DNA from: Bacillota bacterium
Lineage (GTDB): Bacteria; Bacillota; Clostridia; Oscillospirales; Oscillospiraceae
Reading direction: 5' to 3'
Length of the DNA stretch: 54,072 nt
Assembly: GCA_021768085.1 (NCBI GenBank)
Contig: JAETOJ010000017.1
Coordinates: 1-54,072, forward strand
The position numbers and the translations under genes are program-made. The notes beneath the pieces are model-generated. The model was not told the origin of the DNA and searched no databases. It worked only from the letters and a program-made list of their open reading frames with translations. This document shows positions 32,856 to 41,265 of this stretch, one piece after another. The stretch's first letter is position 1; each line of letters starts with the position of its first letter.

Positions 32856-34091
32856 TCAAAAAGGTAACAGCCTCCTGCCGCCCCACCGCCGTCGGAGCTC
32901 CAGCACTGCTGCCACCAGCAGCAGCCCCAGGGCGATGCATCCGGCGATGCCAAAGGTGCGGAAAAAGGTGTCCCAAAACAGGTCGGTCTCCCCCCGGATG
33001 CCGTGATCCATGGCCTGGTAGATCGTCAGCCCCGGCACCAGCGGGAACAGGGCGATGGTGGAGTAGGAGGTGGCGGGACACTTGCGTATGCGGGCCATAG
33101 CCTCGGAGTACACCGCCACCGCCACGGCGGCCACCAGGCTTGCCCCGAAGCTGTTCCCCCCCAGGGCCACCACCGCCAGGTATACCGACCAGCCTACCGC
33201 GCCGCCCAGACAGCACAGAAAGGCCCCCATCCCCCGCACGTTCATGGCGGGGCAAAAGCCCAGACAGGCCACAAAGGCAAACAGACAGTACAGCGCCGCT
33301 GGGTAGACGGTGGTGTTTCCCCCGGCCCCGGCGGTCTGCCCCAGGAACAGAGCCATGGCCGCCACCGTCCCCAGAGCGATGGCCGCCGCCGACATCACCG
33401 CCCGGGCGAAGGTAGCCAGGCCCGCCATCATGTCGCCGGTGAGCAAATCGCTCATGAAGCTGGTAAACACCAAGCCGGGCACCAATACCATCAGCCCCCC
33501 GGCCACCGTCACCTCCAAATTGATGGGCGCGCCCAGGGCGGGCAGGCCGCACGCCGCCGCCCCCAGCACAAAGGCCGAGATCAGCGTGGCCAAAAAGCTG
33601 TTGGCCCGGGCCCGCTCCAGCAGCAGCAGCGCTGCCCCGGACGCCAGCCCTGCCAGCCCGGCCGTCGCCGCCTCCGCCGGCCCGCCGGAGAAAAACAGCG
33701 CGAAAAAAAACGCCCCTAAAAAATATCCGCCCAGCCGCGCCGCCGCCGGATACCCCCGCAGTTCCGCCAGCTCTGCGGCGCACCGGGCGGACAACTCCGC
33801 CGGATCTGCCGGGGGATCGGCGCACAGATGGCGGGACAATGCATTGAACCGCTCAATCCCGTCGATGTCCGTGGCGATGGGCGGCACACGGCGCATTACC
33901 GTGTGGGCCCGGCCGTCCGGCCCGAATACGCTGGCCCACACGCAGTTGGGTAGAGCAAATACCTCCCCCTCCAGGCCGTAGGCCGCCAGTAGACGGCGCA
34001 TCGTGTCCTCCGCCCGCTGGATCTCGCCGCCACAGCGCACCAGCTGCACGCCAACCTGACAGCAGCCGTCCAGCAGTTTGTCGTAATCCAT
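32856..34091 (-). CDS. Threonine/serine exporter family protein (ThrE)
   Basis: A 411-residue membrane protein of the ThrE family with both halves in one chain. Residues 1-110 are the soluble ThrE N-terminal domain (CCQVGVQLVRCGGEIQRAEDTMRRLLAAYGL). Ten or so hydrophobic segments follow, with GGLMVLVPGLVFTSFMSDLLTGDMMAG in the first half and a second ThrE_2-type half from about residue 265. In Corynebacterium ThrE exports threonine and serine. Many Clostridia split this into two genes; here it is fused. The ATG at 34091 follows AAGGAGG at 9 nt and is preferred over the in-frame TTG at 34112. That RBS overlaps the -35 of a divergent promoter (34106-34134). Confidence 0.9.
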   Translation of the reverse strand: MDYDKLLDGCCQVGVQLVRCGGEIQRAEDTMRRLLAAYGLEGEVFALPNCVWASVFGPDGRAHTVMRRVPPIATDIDGIERFNALSRHLCADPPADPAELSARCAAELAELRGYPAAARLGGYFLGAFFFALFFSGGPAEAATAGLAGLASGAALLLLERARANSFLATLISAFVLGAAACGLPALGAPINLEVTVAGGLMVLVPGLVFTSFMSDLLTGDMMAGLATFARAVMSAAAIALGTVAAMALFLGQTAGAGGNTTVYPAALYCLFAFVACLGFCPAMNVRGMGAFLCCLGGAVGWSVYLAVVALGGNSFGASLVAAVAVAVYSEAMARIRKCPATSYSTIALFPLVPGLTIYQAMDHGIRGETDLFWDTFFRTFGIAGCIALGLLLVAAVLELRRRWGGRRLLPF

Positions 34092-34105
34092 CCTGCGGTT
34101 CCTCC

Positions 34106-34134
34106 TTGACAAAGCCCCGGGCGGGGGGTATAAT
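34106..34134 (+). promoter_or_regulatory. Perfect consensus promoter reading into the small-ORF locus
   Basis: TTGACA (34106-34111), 17-nt spacer, TATAAT (34129-34134). No plus-strand gene follows for over 500 bp, so it must make an untranslated RNA. It is the best-matching sigma-A promoter in the window. Confidence 0.85.
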
Positions 34135-34228
34135 GTGCATATAAGGGGCGCTGCCGCAGGCGGTCAGCCCTTACATGCCAACATAAGAATAGAGCTCTAT
34201 ATTGACCGTTCGGGTGCCAGCCGAGCGG

Positions 34229-34324
34229 TCAATATGCTTTTGGGGATATGTATATCATCAGCAGCAACGCGATGATAAAGCATACCAGGTAACGCAGAAC
34301 TTGCGTCCCGCGCCCGTCTCCCAT
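34229..34324 (-). CDS. 31-residue single-pass hydrophobic protein, candidate type I toxin
   Basis: A short ORF reading MGDGRGTQVLRYL, then a hydrophobic core VCFIIALLLMIYI and the tail SPKAY. One membrane helix is certain; there is no other domain. ATG at 34324 with AAAGGGGG upstream. It has its own promoter TTGCGC-17-TATAAT (34413-34385) and a leader of about 54 nt. Its stop codon (34231-34229) lies inside the hairpin 34199-34235 shared with the opposing RNA. Both this mRNA and the opposing RNA begin with similar hairpins containing GCGCTGCCG and GGCGGTC. The layout is that of type I toxin genes, whose products are short membrane peptides. I do not recognise the family, so toxicity is inference. 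Confidence 0.55.
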   Translation of the reverse strand: MGDGRGTQVLRYLVCFIIALLLMIYISPKAY

Positions 34325-34384
34325 CCGCACCACCCCCTTTCGCAAGGAAGTGGCCGACCGCCTTGATACGGCAGCGCCGAGAAT

Positions 34385-34413
34385 ATTATACCACACCGCC
34401 GGCGGAGGCGCAA
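34385..34413 (-). promoter_or_regulatory. Promoter of the 31-residue ORF
   Basis: On the minus strand TTGCGC (34413-34408), 17-nt spacer, TATAAT (34390-34385). Confidence 0.65.
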
Positions 34414-34430
34414 GCTCCCGCTGGAAAACC

Positions 34431-34455
34431 CTGCCGGATCCGGCAGTTTTTTTTT
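34431..34455 (+). terminator. Plus-strand terminator with no upstream plus-strand gene
   Basis: A perfect 16-bp palindrome CTGCCGGATCCGGCAG (34431-34446) followed by T9 (34447-34455). The only plus-strand promoter that could feed it is 34106-34134, which supports a non-coding transcript across this gap. Confidence 0.75.
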
Positions 34456-34474
34456 GGAAATTTTCCATTAAGGC

Positions 34475-34502
34475 TTGCAAAATTTTGCCGATATTGTATA
34501 AT
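34475..34502 (+). promoter_or_regulatory. Promoter of the SLH surface-protein gene
   Basis: TTGCAA (34475-34480), 16-nt spacer, TATAAT (34497-34502), leaving a leader of about 147 nt. Confidence 0.75.
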
Positions 34503-34655
34503 AGATGCTGTATATCTGTGGCGTCGGAGGCGTCAGCCAAATCATTCCGATGGAAGGAGGGCCGAATGCCCGGCCACCGCCCCCGCCCGGGGGTGACAGA
34601 ATTGGGCCCCGGAGGCCCGTAAACCCCAATTTCCAACCAGAACAGGAGGATTAAC

Positions 34656-37600
34656 ATGAAAAAACGTTTGTTGTCAGCGGCCTTGGCCCTGGCCATGGTG
34701 CTGACAATGCTGCCTTTGAGCGTCATGCCCGCGTCTGCGGCGGCTACATGGACTGAGCCGGCGAAGACTACTCCGACAGCAACAACGATAACGTGGCATG
34801 AGTTAAATGATCAGAGTGCTCCTATGAATTTGACCTACTACAAGGCGGGCACTCCGGTTCAGGGGTATACCATCCAGGTGGACGGCTGGTATGCCATTGT
34901 GAACCAGAATGGCGCTTATGCCGGTTATGGAGTTGCCAAGGGCAAAGGCCCCGGCGTAATAACCGGCATCAACGGCGGCACCTGGTATCCGAGCCTTGGG
35001 CAGGCGATTCAAAACAGGCAGCCCAATCTTGTGTTGGTTTCCGACAATAGTGAGGGCATTGCAGGTAACTATCTAACCCCAAACTGTGTCAGTTCGCTTA
35101 CCATCGACTTGAACGGGAATACCCTGACTGGCTCGTTCACGATCCCAGCGAAATATACTCCCACTAACAGCACGACCGAGCAGAATAACGGTTTCTCCAT
35201 GCTGACCATCAAGGACAGCACCATGTCCGGGAGTGACTATAATTCTGGCAGCGGTGCAACCATTAACGTGGGCAACGGCACCGCGAAGGCCACCAGCACC
35301 ACCATCACCCTGAACAACGTGAAGGTGGGCGGTATCACCGCGAAGTACACCACCGCCTGCACCGTCAATGTGTATGGCTCCGAAACCGACGCTATCAGCC
35401 TGACCGGCACCAGCGGCGGTCAGATAAACCTGGGCAACGGCAACACCAAGGGCAAGGCCACCAGAGTGAGCCTCACCACCGACGGCACCGCCCAGGGCGG
35501 CACGATCACGGCGACCGATGCCGAAACGCAGGGCATAACCCTGTCCGGCGTGGGCGCGAGCCTGACCGGCACCAACCTTGACGTGACGGGCGCTATCACC
35601 CTCAGCGGCCTTAATGATGGCAGTCTGACCGAGAGCCAAAAGAATACCTTGAATACTCCCACCGTAACCCTCTACAACAGTAAGGTTAGCAAGGACATTA
35701 TGAAAGGCACCGATGTTCTCACCAAAGCCTACAGTGTAACGCTGAACAACAATACCCGGGTTGCCAGCGTCAACTTGACGAACGCCAACGTGACCGTGAA
35801 CAATTCCGCGGCGGGCGCGATTACTGTCGAGAACGGCGACGTGAAGCTGAACGGCTCCGCCACCGGCCCTGCTTCTGCTGGGGTGATTACGCTGGGCAAG
35901 GATAAAGCCGCTGCGTCCCTGACCGTGACCGGCACCAACGTAACCACCGGGAATATCACCGCCGCCGCCGGCACCGTGAATATCACCGTTCCCGAGAGCG
36001 AAACCAACAACTTTGGGACTTTGACCTCTACCGTTCCTGTTGCCAACCGCGGTATCAACGGCGGCGTGTGGGGCAGCGAGGTGCCTATTGAAAACCTGAA
36101 CACCAATCTGCGTTATCAGACGTTTAATAAGAAGGACGGCACTCGCTATCGCTACTATTCTGACACCCAGTTCCAGAATGTGCTGGACGCCTATCATGTA
36201 GGGCCCGATACCACAGTCATTACCCTTGTGAAGGATTCTGCGAAAAAGAAGGACAACACCATTACCTTCAAGGACGGGGACGATGTGGTGGCGATCCTCA
36301 GCTATGGTACGGCCAACCTTCCCTTTGTCCTGCCTTCCGCCATCAACGGGCGCACTGTCCTCAAGTGGTCGGAGTATAGGGGCTCCGATCTGCTTAGCGA
36401 GCCCGCCCCCGGCACGACTTACAGCACCCCCTCTACCCCTGATAACCGTGTTTTGAATGCCCAGGCCACGGACACCACCATCACTAAGCTGGCGGGCGTG
36501 ACCTCCGGCATGAACGGCGTCACCGCCCGCTTGGACGGTAATGTGATCACCCTGTCCGGCGCGGTGAATGCCAACAATACATCAATTATAGTTACGGTGA
36601 CCACCGATGGCAATCCGAACCAGACGGCGACGATTGTAATTATCTATGACAACGGCAAGGTATACTTCGCCAACCAAAACGCTACGCTGCCCAGCGCCAT
36701 GCGGATCAGCAACGACAGCTCGACACTGATCATCGGCAACGGTACTGCGTCCTACACCCTGAACGGCAGCGGCCTGCGGGGGCTGGCCAAAGGCCTGGAG
36801 GGCAAGGTTCACGGTTATGCGACAACCACCCTCCCCGTGCTTGTCACGGTGAACTGCTCCGGCACCGGCTGGACGAACGTCCGCAAGACGGAGCTGGGGA
36901 ACTACATGAGCAATGATGTGGGGAGTGGCAGTAGTGCGTTTGGGGCGAACGGGCTAATTACGCTGACTGAATCCGGCTCCAGCGTGGACTTCTCCGACAG
37001 CCCCGCCGTGAAGGAAGCCCTGAATGCGGCGGTGGCGGGCATCACCCAGAGCCAGATCGACAGCTGGATTCTGAACGCCCAGAACACCGCGTGGCGCAAG
37101 AACAACACCACCAACCCCACTGCGTCTGATCGCGCCAGCACTGGCTACAGCGAGGTTCACGTGGTGGCCTATATGGCGGTGAACATCACCAACTACAACA
37201 CCGCCAACAAACCCGGCACGATGACCATGACCCTGACCCCCTCCTACTATGTGGAGGTGACCGGGAAGGGCGGTACGAAAGTTACGGATACTGATTTCGC
37301 ACTGGATACAAGCAAGTCCAATGAGCTCAATGCCCTGCGTCCGGTGAACAACCGCTCCCTGGGCAGCCTCACCGGCGAAATGGGCACCATTAAGCTGACC
37401 TTGGAGATGGAGAGTGTCTTTGATCGTACGTATCCCGTTGCCCACCAGGGCGGCACCTACGCCTATCCGGAGAACTTCGAAAAGGCAAAGGCTTCTTCCG
37501 GCAACTCCATGACGTTTAACATCACCCACGCCATCAATGGTGCCCTTGGCCAGTTCATTGTGGACGGGCAGCAGCCCATGGTAACACGTTACAATAAAAA

Positions 37601-38711
37601 GGGTGGCGACAAGGCTGCGCAGGCTCACTATGACACCCTCCAAGCCGCGGTGGACGACGCCGAGAACGGCCAGTACATTGAAGTGGACGCCAACTACAAG
37701 GGCAGCTGCAACATCACCGTTACTGGCACGGCCCGTAAGTTCACCATCAACACCAATGGCGCGAACAAGGTGACCTCCAACGTGTCCGGCGTGGTGACCG
37801 AGCTGCCCGGCGGTAACGAGTACCAGGTTCAGCTGGTGAAGGACACCCTCACTCCCAGCGGCAACGTGGCCATCACCGTGGTCAGCGTGGCCAACGGCTA
37901 CGCCCGGGTGAGCGCCAGCAGCGTCAAGCCTGGCTCGGTTGTGACCATCACCACGGTGCCCAACGTAGGCTATGCGGCGACCACTCCCAGCGTGCGCTAC
38001 AGCACCAAGAACGTCGCCAGCAACGTCCTTGGCGTGACCGCCGTGGGGACCAATACCTGGAGCTTCACTGTTCCCGCTGACGCCACCGGCGTGACCGTGA
38101 CCCCCGGCTTCGTGCTGATTGGCGGCACTACGGTGCCCTTCACCGATGTGGCGGCCACCGCCTGGTATTACGGCGGTGTGGAGTACTGCTATAACACCGT
38201 CCGGGGCAGCAACCGCCTGATGGAGGGCCTGAGCACTACTACCTTTGGCCCCACCCGGCCCTTCACCCGCGCTGAGGTGGTGACGATCCTGTGGAACATG
38301 AAGGGTCGTCCCAGCTCCGGCTACACCAACCGCACCTATACCGATGTGGGCACGAACCACTGGGCGTACAACGCCATTGTCTGGGCCACCAACAACGGCT
38401 ATGCTGAGGGATACCCCGGCGGCGCCTTCCGTCCCAGCCAGTCTGTGACCCGGGAGGAGATGGTGGTATTCCTGTGGCGTGCCGCGGGTAAGCCCACCGG
38501 CTATTCCTCCACGAACCTGAACGCCTACACGGACGGCTACAACGTGCATGACTGGGCGCAGAACGCCATGAGATGGGCTCTGGGTTACGGCGTCCTGAGT
38601 GGCCAGAACAGCGTGGGTCTGGGTGGCACCATTGCTCCCCGCGCAGTGGCCTACCGCAGCGAGGTGGCTGTGACCGTAATGAACTTCGACAAGCTGGCGC
38701 TGTTCCGCTAA
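34656..38711 (+). CDS. Large S-layer-homology surface protein with Thr/Asn-rich beta-structured body
   Basis: A 1351-residue exported protein. Signal peptide at 1-29 (MKKRLLSAALALAMVLTMLPLS...ASA). Residues about 150-470 are Thr/Asn/Gly-rich with short repeated turns such as TITATDAETQGITLSG, suggesting a right-handed beta-helix. The middle (about 480-1150) has further beta-rich stretches without a family I know. Three SLH modules of about 60 residues close the protein, near 1158 (VPFTDVAATAWYYGGVEY), 1227 (YTDVGTNHWAYNAIVWA) and 1289 (WAQNAMRWALGYGVLSGQ). SLH modules bind pyruvylated secondary wall polymer, so it coats the cell. RBS AGGAGG. Base use is AT-richer and more ACC/AAC-biased than neighbours, as in highly expressed surface proteins. 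Strong promoter and terminator flank it. Confidence 0.88.
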   Translation: MKKRLLSAALALAMVLTMLPLSVMPASAAATWTEPAKTTPTATTITWHELNDQSAPMNLTYYKAGTPVQGYTIQVDGWYAIVNQNGAYAGYGVAKGKGPGVITGINGGTWYPSLGQAIQNRQPNLVLVSDNSEGIAGNYLTPNCVSSLTIDLNGNTLTGSFTIPAKYTPTNSTTEQNNGFSMLTIKDSTMSGSDYNSGSGATINVGNGTAKATSTTITLNNVKVGGITAKYTTACTVNVYGSETDAISLTGTSGGQINLGNGNTKGKATRVSLTTDGTAQGGTITATDAETQGITLSGVGASLTGTNLDVTGAITLSGLNDGSLTESQKNTLNTPTVTLYNSKVSKDIMKGTDVLTKAYSVTLNNNTRVASVNLTNANVTVNNSAAGAITVENGDVKLNGSATGPASAGVITLGKDKAAASLTVTGTNVTTGNITAAAGTVNITVPESETNNFGTLTSTVPVANRGINGGVWGSEVPIENLNTNLRYQTFNKKDGTRYRYYSDTQFQNVLDAYHVGPDTTVITLVKDSAKKKDNTITFKDGDDVVAILSYGTANLPFVLPSAINGRTVLKWSEYRGSDLLSEPAPGTTYSTPSTPDNRVLNAQATDTTITKLAGVTSGMNGVTARLDGNVITLSGAVNANNTSIIVTVTTDGNPNQTATIVIIYDNGKVYFANQNATLPSAMRISNDSSTLIIGNGTASYTLNGSGLRGLAKGLEGKVHGYATTTLPVLVTVNCSGTGWTNVRKTELGNYMSNDVGSGSSAFGANGLITLTESGSSVDFSDSPAVKEALNAAVAGITQSQIDSWILNAQNTAWRKNNTTNPTASDRASTGYSEVHVVAYMAVNITNYNTANKPGTMTMTLTPSYYVEVTGKGGTKVTDTDFALDTSKSNELNALRPVNNRSLGSLTGEMGTIKLTLEMESVFDRTYPVAHQGGTYAYPENFEKAKASSGNSMTFNITHAINGALGQFIVDGQQPMVTRYNKKGGDKAAQAHYDTLQAAVDDAENGQYIEVDANYKGSCNITVTGTARKFTINTNGANKVTSNVSGVVTELPGGNEYQVQLVKDTLTPSGNVAITVVSVANGYARVSASSVKPGSVVTITTVPNVGYAATTPSVRYSTKNVASNVLGVTAVGTNTWSFTVPADATGVTVTPGFVLIGGTTVPFTDVAATAWYYGGVEYCYNTVRGSNRLMEGLSTTTFGPTRPFTRAEVVTILWNMKGRPSSGYTNRTYTDVGTNHWAYNAIVWATNNGYAEGYPGGAFRPSQSVTREEMVVFLWRAAGKPTGYSSTNLNAYTDGYNVHDWAQNAMRWALGYGVLSGQNSVGLGGTIAPRAVAYRSEVAVTVMNFDKLALFR

Positions 38712-38738
38712 GCGCAGCAGAATCGAGCGAGCAACGCA

Positions 38739-38774
38739 AAAGGCCCGGCCGGATCATTCCGGCCGGGCCTTTCT
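38739..38774 (+). terminator. Terminator of the SLH gene
   Basis: A 15-bp perfect stem (38739-38753 with 38758-38772), loop TCAT, ending in TTT. Confidence 0.75.
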
Positions 38775-38792
38775 CACTGGGAGGCGCCGCAC

Positions 38793-38828
38793 AAAAACCG
38801 CCCCAGGCCGCAAGGCCCAGGGCGGTTT
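38793..38828 (-). terminator. Terminator of ftsH (minus strand)
   Basis: AAACCGCCC (38795-38803) pairs with GGGCGGTTT (38820-38828) with an inner GGCC/GGCC stem; on the minus strand T5 follows. Confidence 0.7.
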
Positions 38829-38831
38829 GGC

Positions 38832-41003
38832 TTATTCGTCCTTTGGGGGAGCCTCCGGGGGCTCCTCGCTGTCGCCGTCTGTGGGGGGGGGCGGCATGGG
38901 GATGGGCTCGTCGATGATGTGGATGTGCTGAGCGGGGGGCTCGATGTCGGTCTGCTCAGCGCGGGTGGAGGTGTAGGCTCCCTCCACCAGGGCGGGATCC
39001 CGGCCCTCCAGGATGGCTACCATCTCGCCGCCCGTGATGGTTTCCTTCTCCAGCAGGTAGGCCACCACCTTGTCCATGTCCTCCCGGTTGGCCTCGATGA
39101 CCTCCACCGCGGCCTTGTAGCACACGTCCAGCACGGCCTTGACAGCCTTGTCCATGATAGCGGCGGTATCCTGGGCGCAGTCCAGGCCGTAGCCGCCGTC
39201 CAGGTACTGGTTGCGGACGGAGCCCAGGGCCATCATGCCGAACTCCTCGCTCATGCCGTACATAGCCACCATGTTCCGGGCGATGTTGGTGGCCTCCTGG
39301 ATGTCCTGGGAGGCGCCGTTGGTCATGGTGTTCATCACCACCTGCTCGGCGGCCCGGCCGCCCATGGAGACGGTGATTTTGGCCATCAGCTCATCCCGGG
39401 TGCGCAGGTTGGTTTTGTCCTCCTCGGGCATCAGCAGGGTGTAGCCCAGGGAGCCCTCGGTGTGGGGAACGATGGTGATCTTCTGCACCGGCTCGGCGTT
39501 TTTCTGCTTGTAGGCCACCATGGCGTGGCCCACCTCGTGGTAGGCCACCAGCTTGCGCTCGAACTCGGTGAGAACGGAATTTTTCTTCTCGCTGCCGGCG
39601 ATGACGAACTCAAAGGAGGCCAGCAGATCCTCCTGGGTGACTAAACGGCGGCCCTTGCGCACCGCCCGGAGGGCGGCCTCGTTCACCAGGTTGGCCAGAT
39701 CCGCGCCCACGCAGCCCGCGGTGGCCAGAGCGATCTTGTTCAGATTCACGTCCTCGGCCAGCTTGATCTTCCGGGTGTGCACCTGGAGGGTGGCCAGACG
39801 GCCCGCCAGGTTGGGCCGGTCAATGGTGATGCGTCGGTCGAACCGCCCGGGGCGGAGCAGGGCCTTGTCCAGCACCTCGGGCCGGTTGGTGGCGCCCAAA
39901 ACGATGACGCCCTTGCCGGGGTCGAAGCCGTCCAGCTCAGCCAGCAGCTGGTTCAGGGTCTGTTCCCGTTCGTCGTTGCCGCCCATGCGGTTGTCCCGAG
40001 ATTTGCCAATGGTGTCGATCTCGTCGATAAAGATGATGCAGGGGGCCATCTTGGACGCTTCCTTGAACAGGTCGCGGACACGGGACGCGCCCACGCCCAC
40101 GAACATCTCCACGAAGTCGGAGCCGGAGATGGAGAAGAAGGGCACGTTGGCCTCGCCCGCCACCGCCTTGGCCAACAGAGTTTTGCCGGTGCCTGGGGGG
40201 CCCACCAGCAGCGCGCCCTTGGGCAGCTTGGCGCCGATCTCGGTGTACTTGCCGGGGTTGTGGAGGAAGTCGATGATCTCCTCCAGGCTCTCCTTGGCCT
40301 CGTCCTGACCGGCCACGTCCTTAAAGGTGACGCCGGTTTTCTTCTCCACGTACACCTTGGCGTTGGCCTTGCCCACGCCGCCGATGCCGCCAAAGCCGCC
40401 GCCGGAGCCCATCTTCTTGAACATATACCGGTAGAGCAGCAGCAGCCCGCCCACCATGACCAGGATGGGCAGCACATAGTTCAGGAACGCGGACATCAGG
40501 TACTGCTCCACGGTGGCGGTGACGGTTTCAAACTCCTCCACGCCGTTCTCGTCCAGCCAGACCACCACGTTGGTGTGGGCCAGGCCGGGCGGGGGGGCGG
40601 TCTGGAACTTGATGGCCGCGCTGGCCGTCCCCTTGAGCCCCTTGGGGTCGAACTGGGTCAGGATTTGGCCCAGCCCTCCCTTTCCATAGGACTCCTTGAG
40701 CTTTTCCGTGTACTCCGCCAGGGCGGGGGAGTCCTCCTTCAGGGTGAAGGTGTAAAGACTGGACGTCATCTCCACCGTGGCTACCTGGCCCTCCTCCACC
40801 CAGTGGAGGAAGGTGGAGTAGGGCACCGTTTCCACCGAGGCGTTTTCCATGGAACTGTTGCACATTTGGAGCAGAAAGACCAGCATCACTGCCCACATCA
40901 CTATGCTGAGATAACTCCATGGCGCCCGTTTCTTGCCGTCCCCACCGCCGTTTTGATTGCTGTCCCGGCGGTTGGGGTCGCTTGGTTTCACCGGGCCGGC
41001 CAT
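38832..41003 (-). CDS. ftsH: ATP-dependent zinc metalloprotease FtsH
   Basis: A 723-residue membrane-bound AAA+ protease that degrades unfolded or regulatory membrane and soluble proteins as a hexamer. Order: basic N-terminus, helix at about 32-50, extracellular domain, second helix (about 165-185), AAA module with Walker A GPPGTGKT near residue 268 and Walker B IIFIDEID, second region of homology (ATNRPEVLDKALLRPGRFDR), and the protease domain with zinc site HEVGH near residue 488. The C-terminus is a Glu/Pro-rich tail (PMPPPPTDGDSEEPPEAPPKDE). The frame is open to 41198, but the ATG at 41003 follows AAGGAGGTT. Transcribed alone from the promoter at 41094-41122. Confidence 0.96.
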   Translation of the reverse strand: MAGPVKPSDPNRRDSNQNGGGDGKKRAPWSYLSIVMWAVMLVFLLQMCNSSMENASVETVPYSTFLHWVEEGQVATVEMTSSLYTFTLKEDSPALAEYTEKLKESYGKGGLGQILTQFDPKGLKGTASAAIKFQTAPPPGLAHTNVVVWLDENGVEEFETVTATVEQYLMSAFLNYVLPILVMVGGLLLLYRYMFKKMGSGGGFGGIGGVGKANAKVYVEKKTGVTFKDVAGQDEAKESLEEIIDFLHNPGKYTEIGAKLPKGALLVGPPGTGKTLLAKAVAGEANVPFFSISGSDFVEMFVGVGASRVRDLFKEASKMAPCIIFIDEIDTIGKSRDNRMGGNDEREQTLNQLLAELDGFDPGKGVIVLGATNRPEVLDKALLRPGRFDRRITIDRPNLAGRLATLQVHTRKIKLAEDVNLNKIALATAGCVGADLANLVNEAALRAVRKGRRLVTQEDLLASFEFVIAGSEKKNSVLTEFERKLVAYHEVGHAMVAYKQKNAEPVQKITIVPHTEGSLGYTLLMPEEDKTNLRTRDELMAKITVSMGGRAAEQVVMNTMTNGASQDIQEATNIARNMVAMYGMSEEFGMMALGSVRNQYLDGGYGLDCAQDTAAIMDKAVKAVLDVCYKAAVEVIEANREDMDKVVAYLLEKETITGGEMVAILEGRDPALVEGAYTSTRAEQTDIEPPAQHIHIIDEPIPMPPPPTDGDSEEPPEAPPKDE

Positions 41004-41093
41004 AGGCACAACCTCCTTTTTCACTGATCGGAACCGATGGGATTCCGAGGTGTTTTCCAATTTACCCATTTCCTTGTTTTGGGCATTTAAGCG

Positions 41094-41122
41094 AGTATAC
41101 CATATTTTAAGGATAAAAACAA
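41094..41122 (-). promoter_or_regulatory. Promoter of ftsH
   Basis: On the minus strand TTGTTT (41122-41117), 17-nt spacer, TATACT (41099-41094). Confidence 0.7.
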
Positions 41123-41190
41123 GAAATGTTCTTGGACAGGGTGTAAAATTTCTATGACGAAAAAAGGGGGGAAAAAGATGACCCGCCCCC

Positions 41191-41219
41191 TTTCGCACCG
41201 GTGGAATCTATGGTATACT
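41191..41219 (+). promoter_or_regulatory. Probable promoter of the rlmB operon
   Basis: Weak -35 TTTCGC (41191-41196), 17-nt spacer, good -10 TATACT (41214-41219). Confidence 0.5.
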
Positions 41220-41265
41220 ATTAAATTAGCATCTATTTAAAAGCAAAGGGAAAAGGAGCGTTTCC

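Larger units (their letters stand above)
34141..34455 (+). ncRNA. Candidate antisense RNA to the 31-residue ORF
   Basis: Transcription from the consensus promoter should start near 34141. The 5' end folds into a strong hairpin (34142-34173, TAAGGG/CCCTTA base with GCTG-CCG...CGG-CAGC inside). A second hairpin (34199-34235, ATATTGACCG arm) followed by GCTTTT may end a short form of about 100 nt. A palindrome plus T9 terminator at 34431-34455 would end a long form. Both forms would be antisense to the small ORF (34229-34324, minus): the short form covers its 3' end, the long form all of it. Confidence 0.5.

Noticed and set aside
34129..34240. A known small RNA such as SRP RNA or 6S RNA
   Set aside because: The size is right for a small SRP RNA, but the GGTCAGG/GGAAGG tetraloop region is absent, and the two-hairpin layout does not match 6S RNA.
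36954..38549. A 531-codon minus-strand frame opposite the SLH gene
   Set aside because: Antisense shadow. The plus strand has a signal peptide and three SLH modules.
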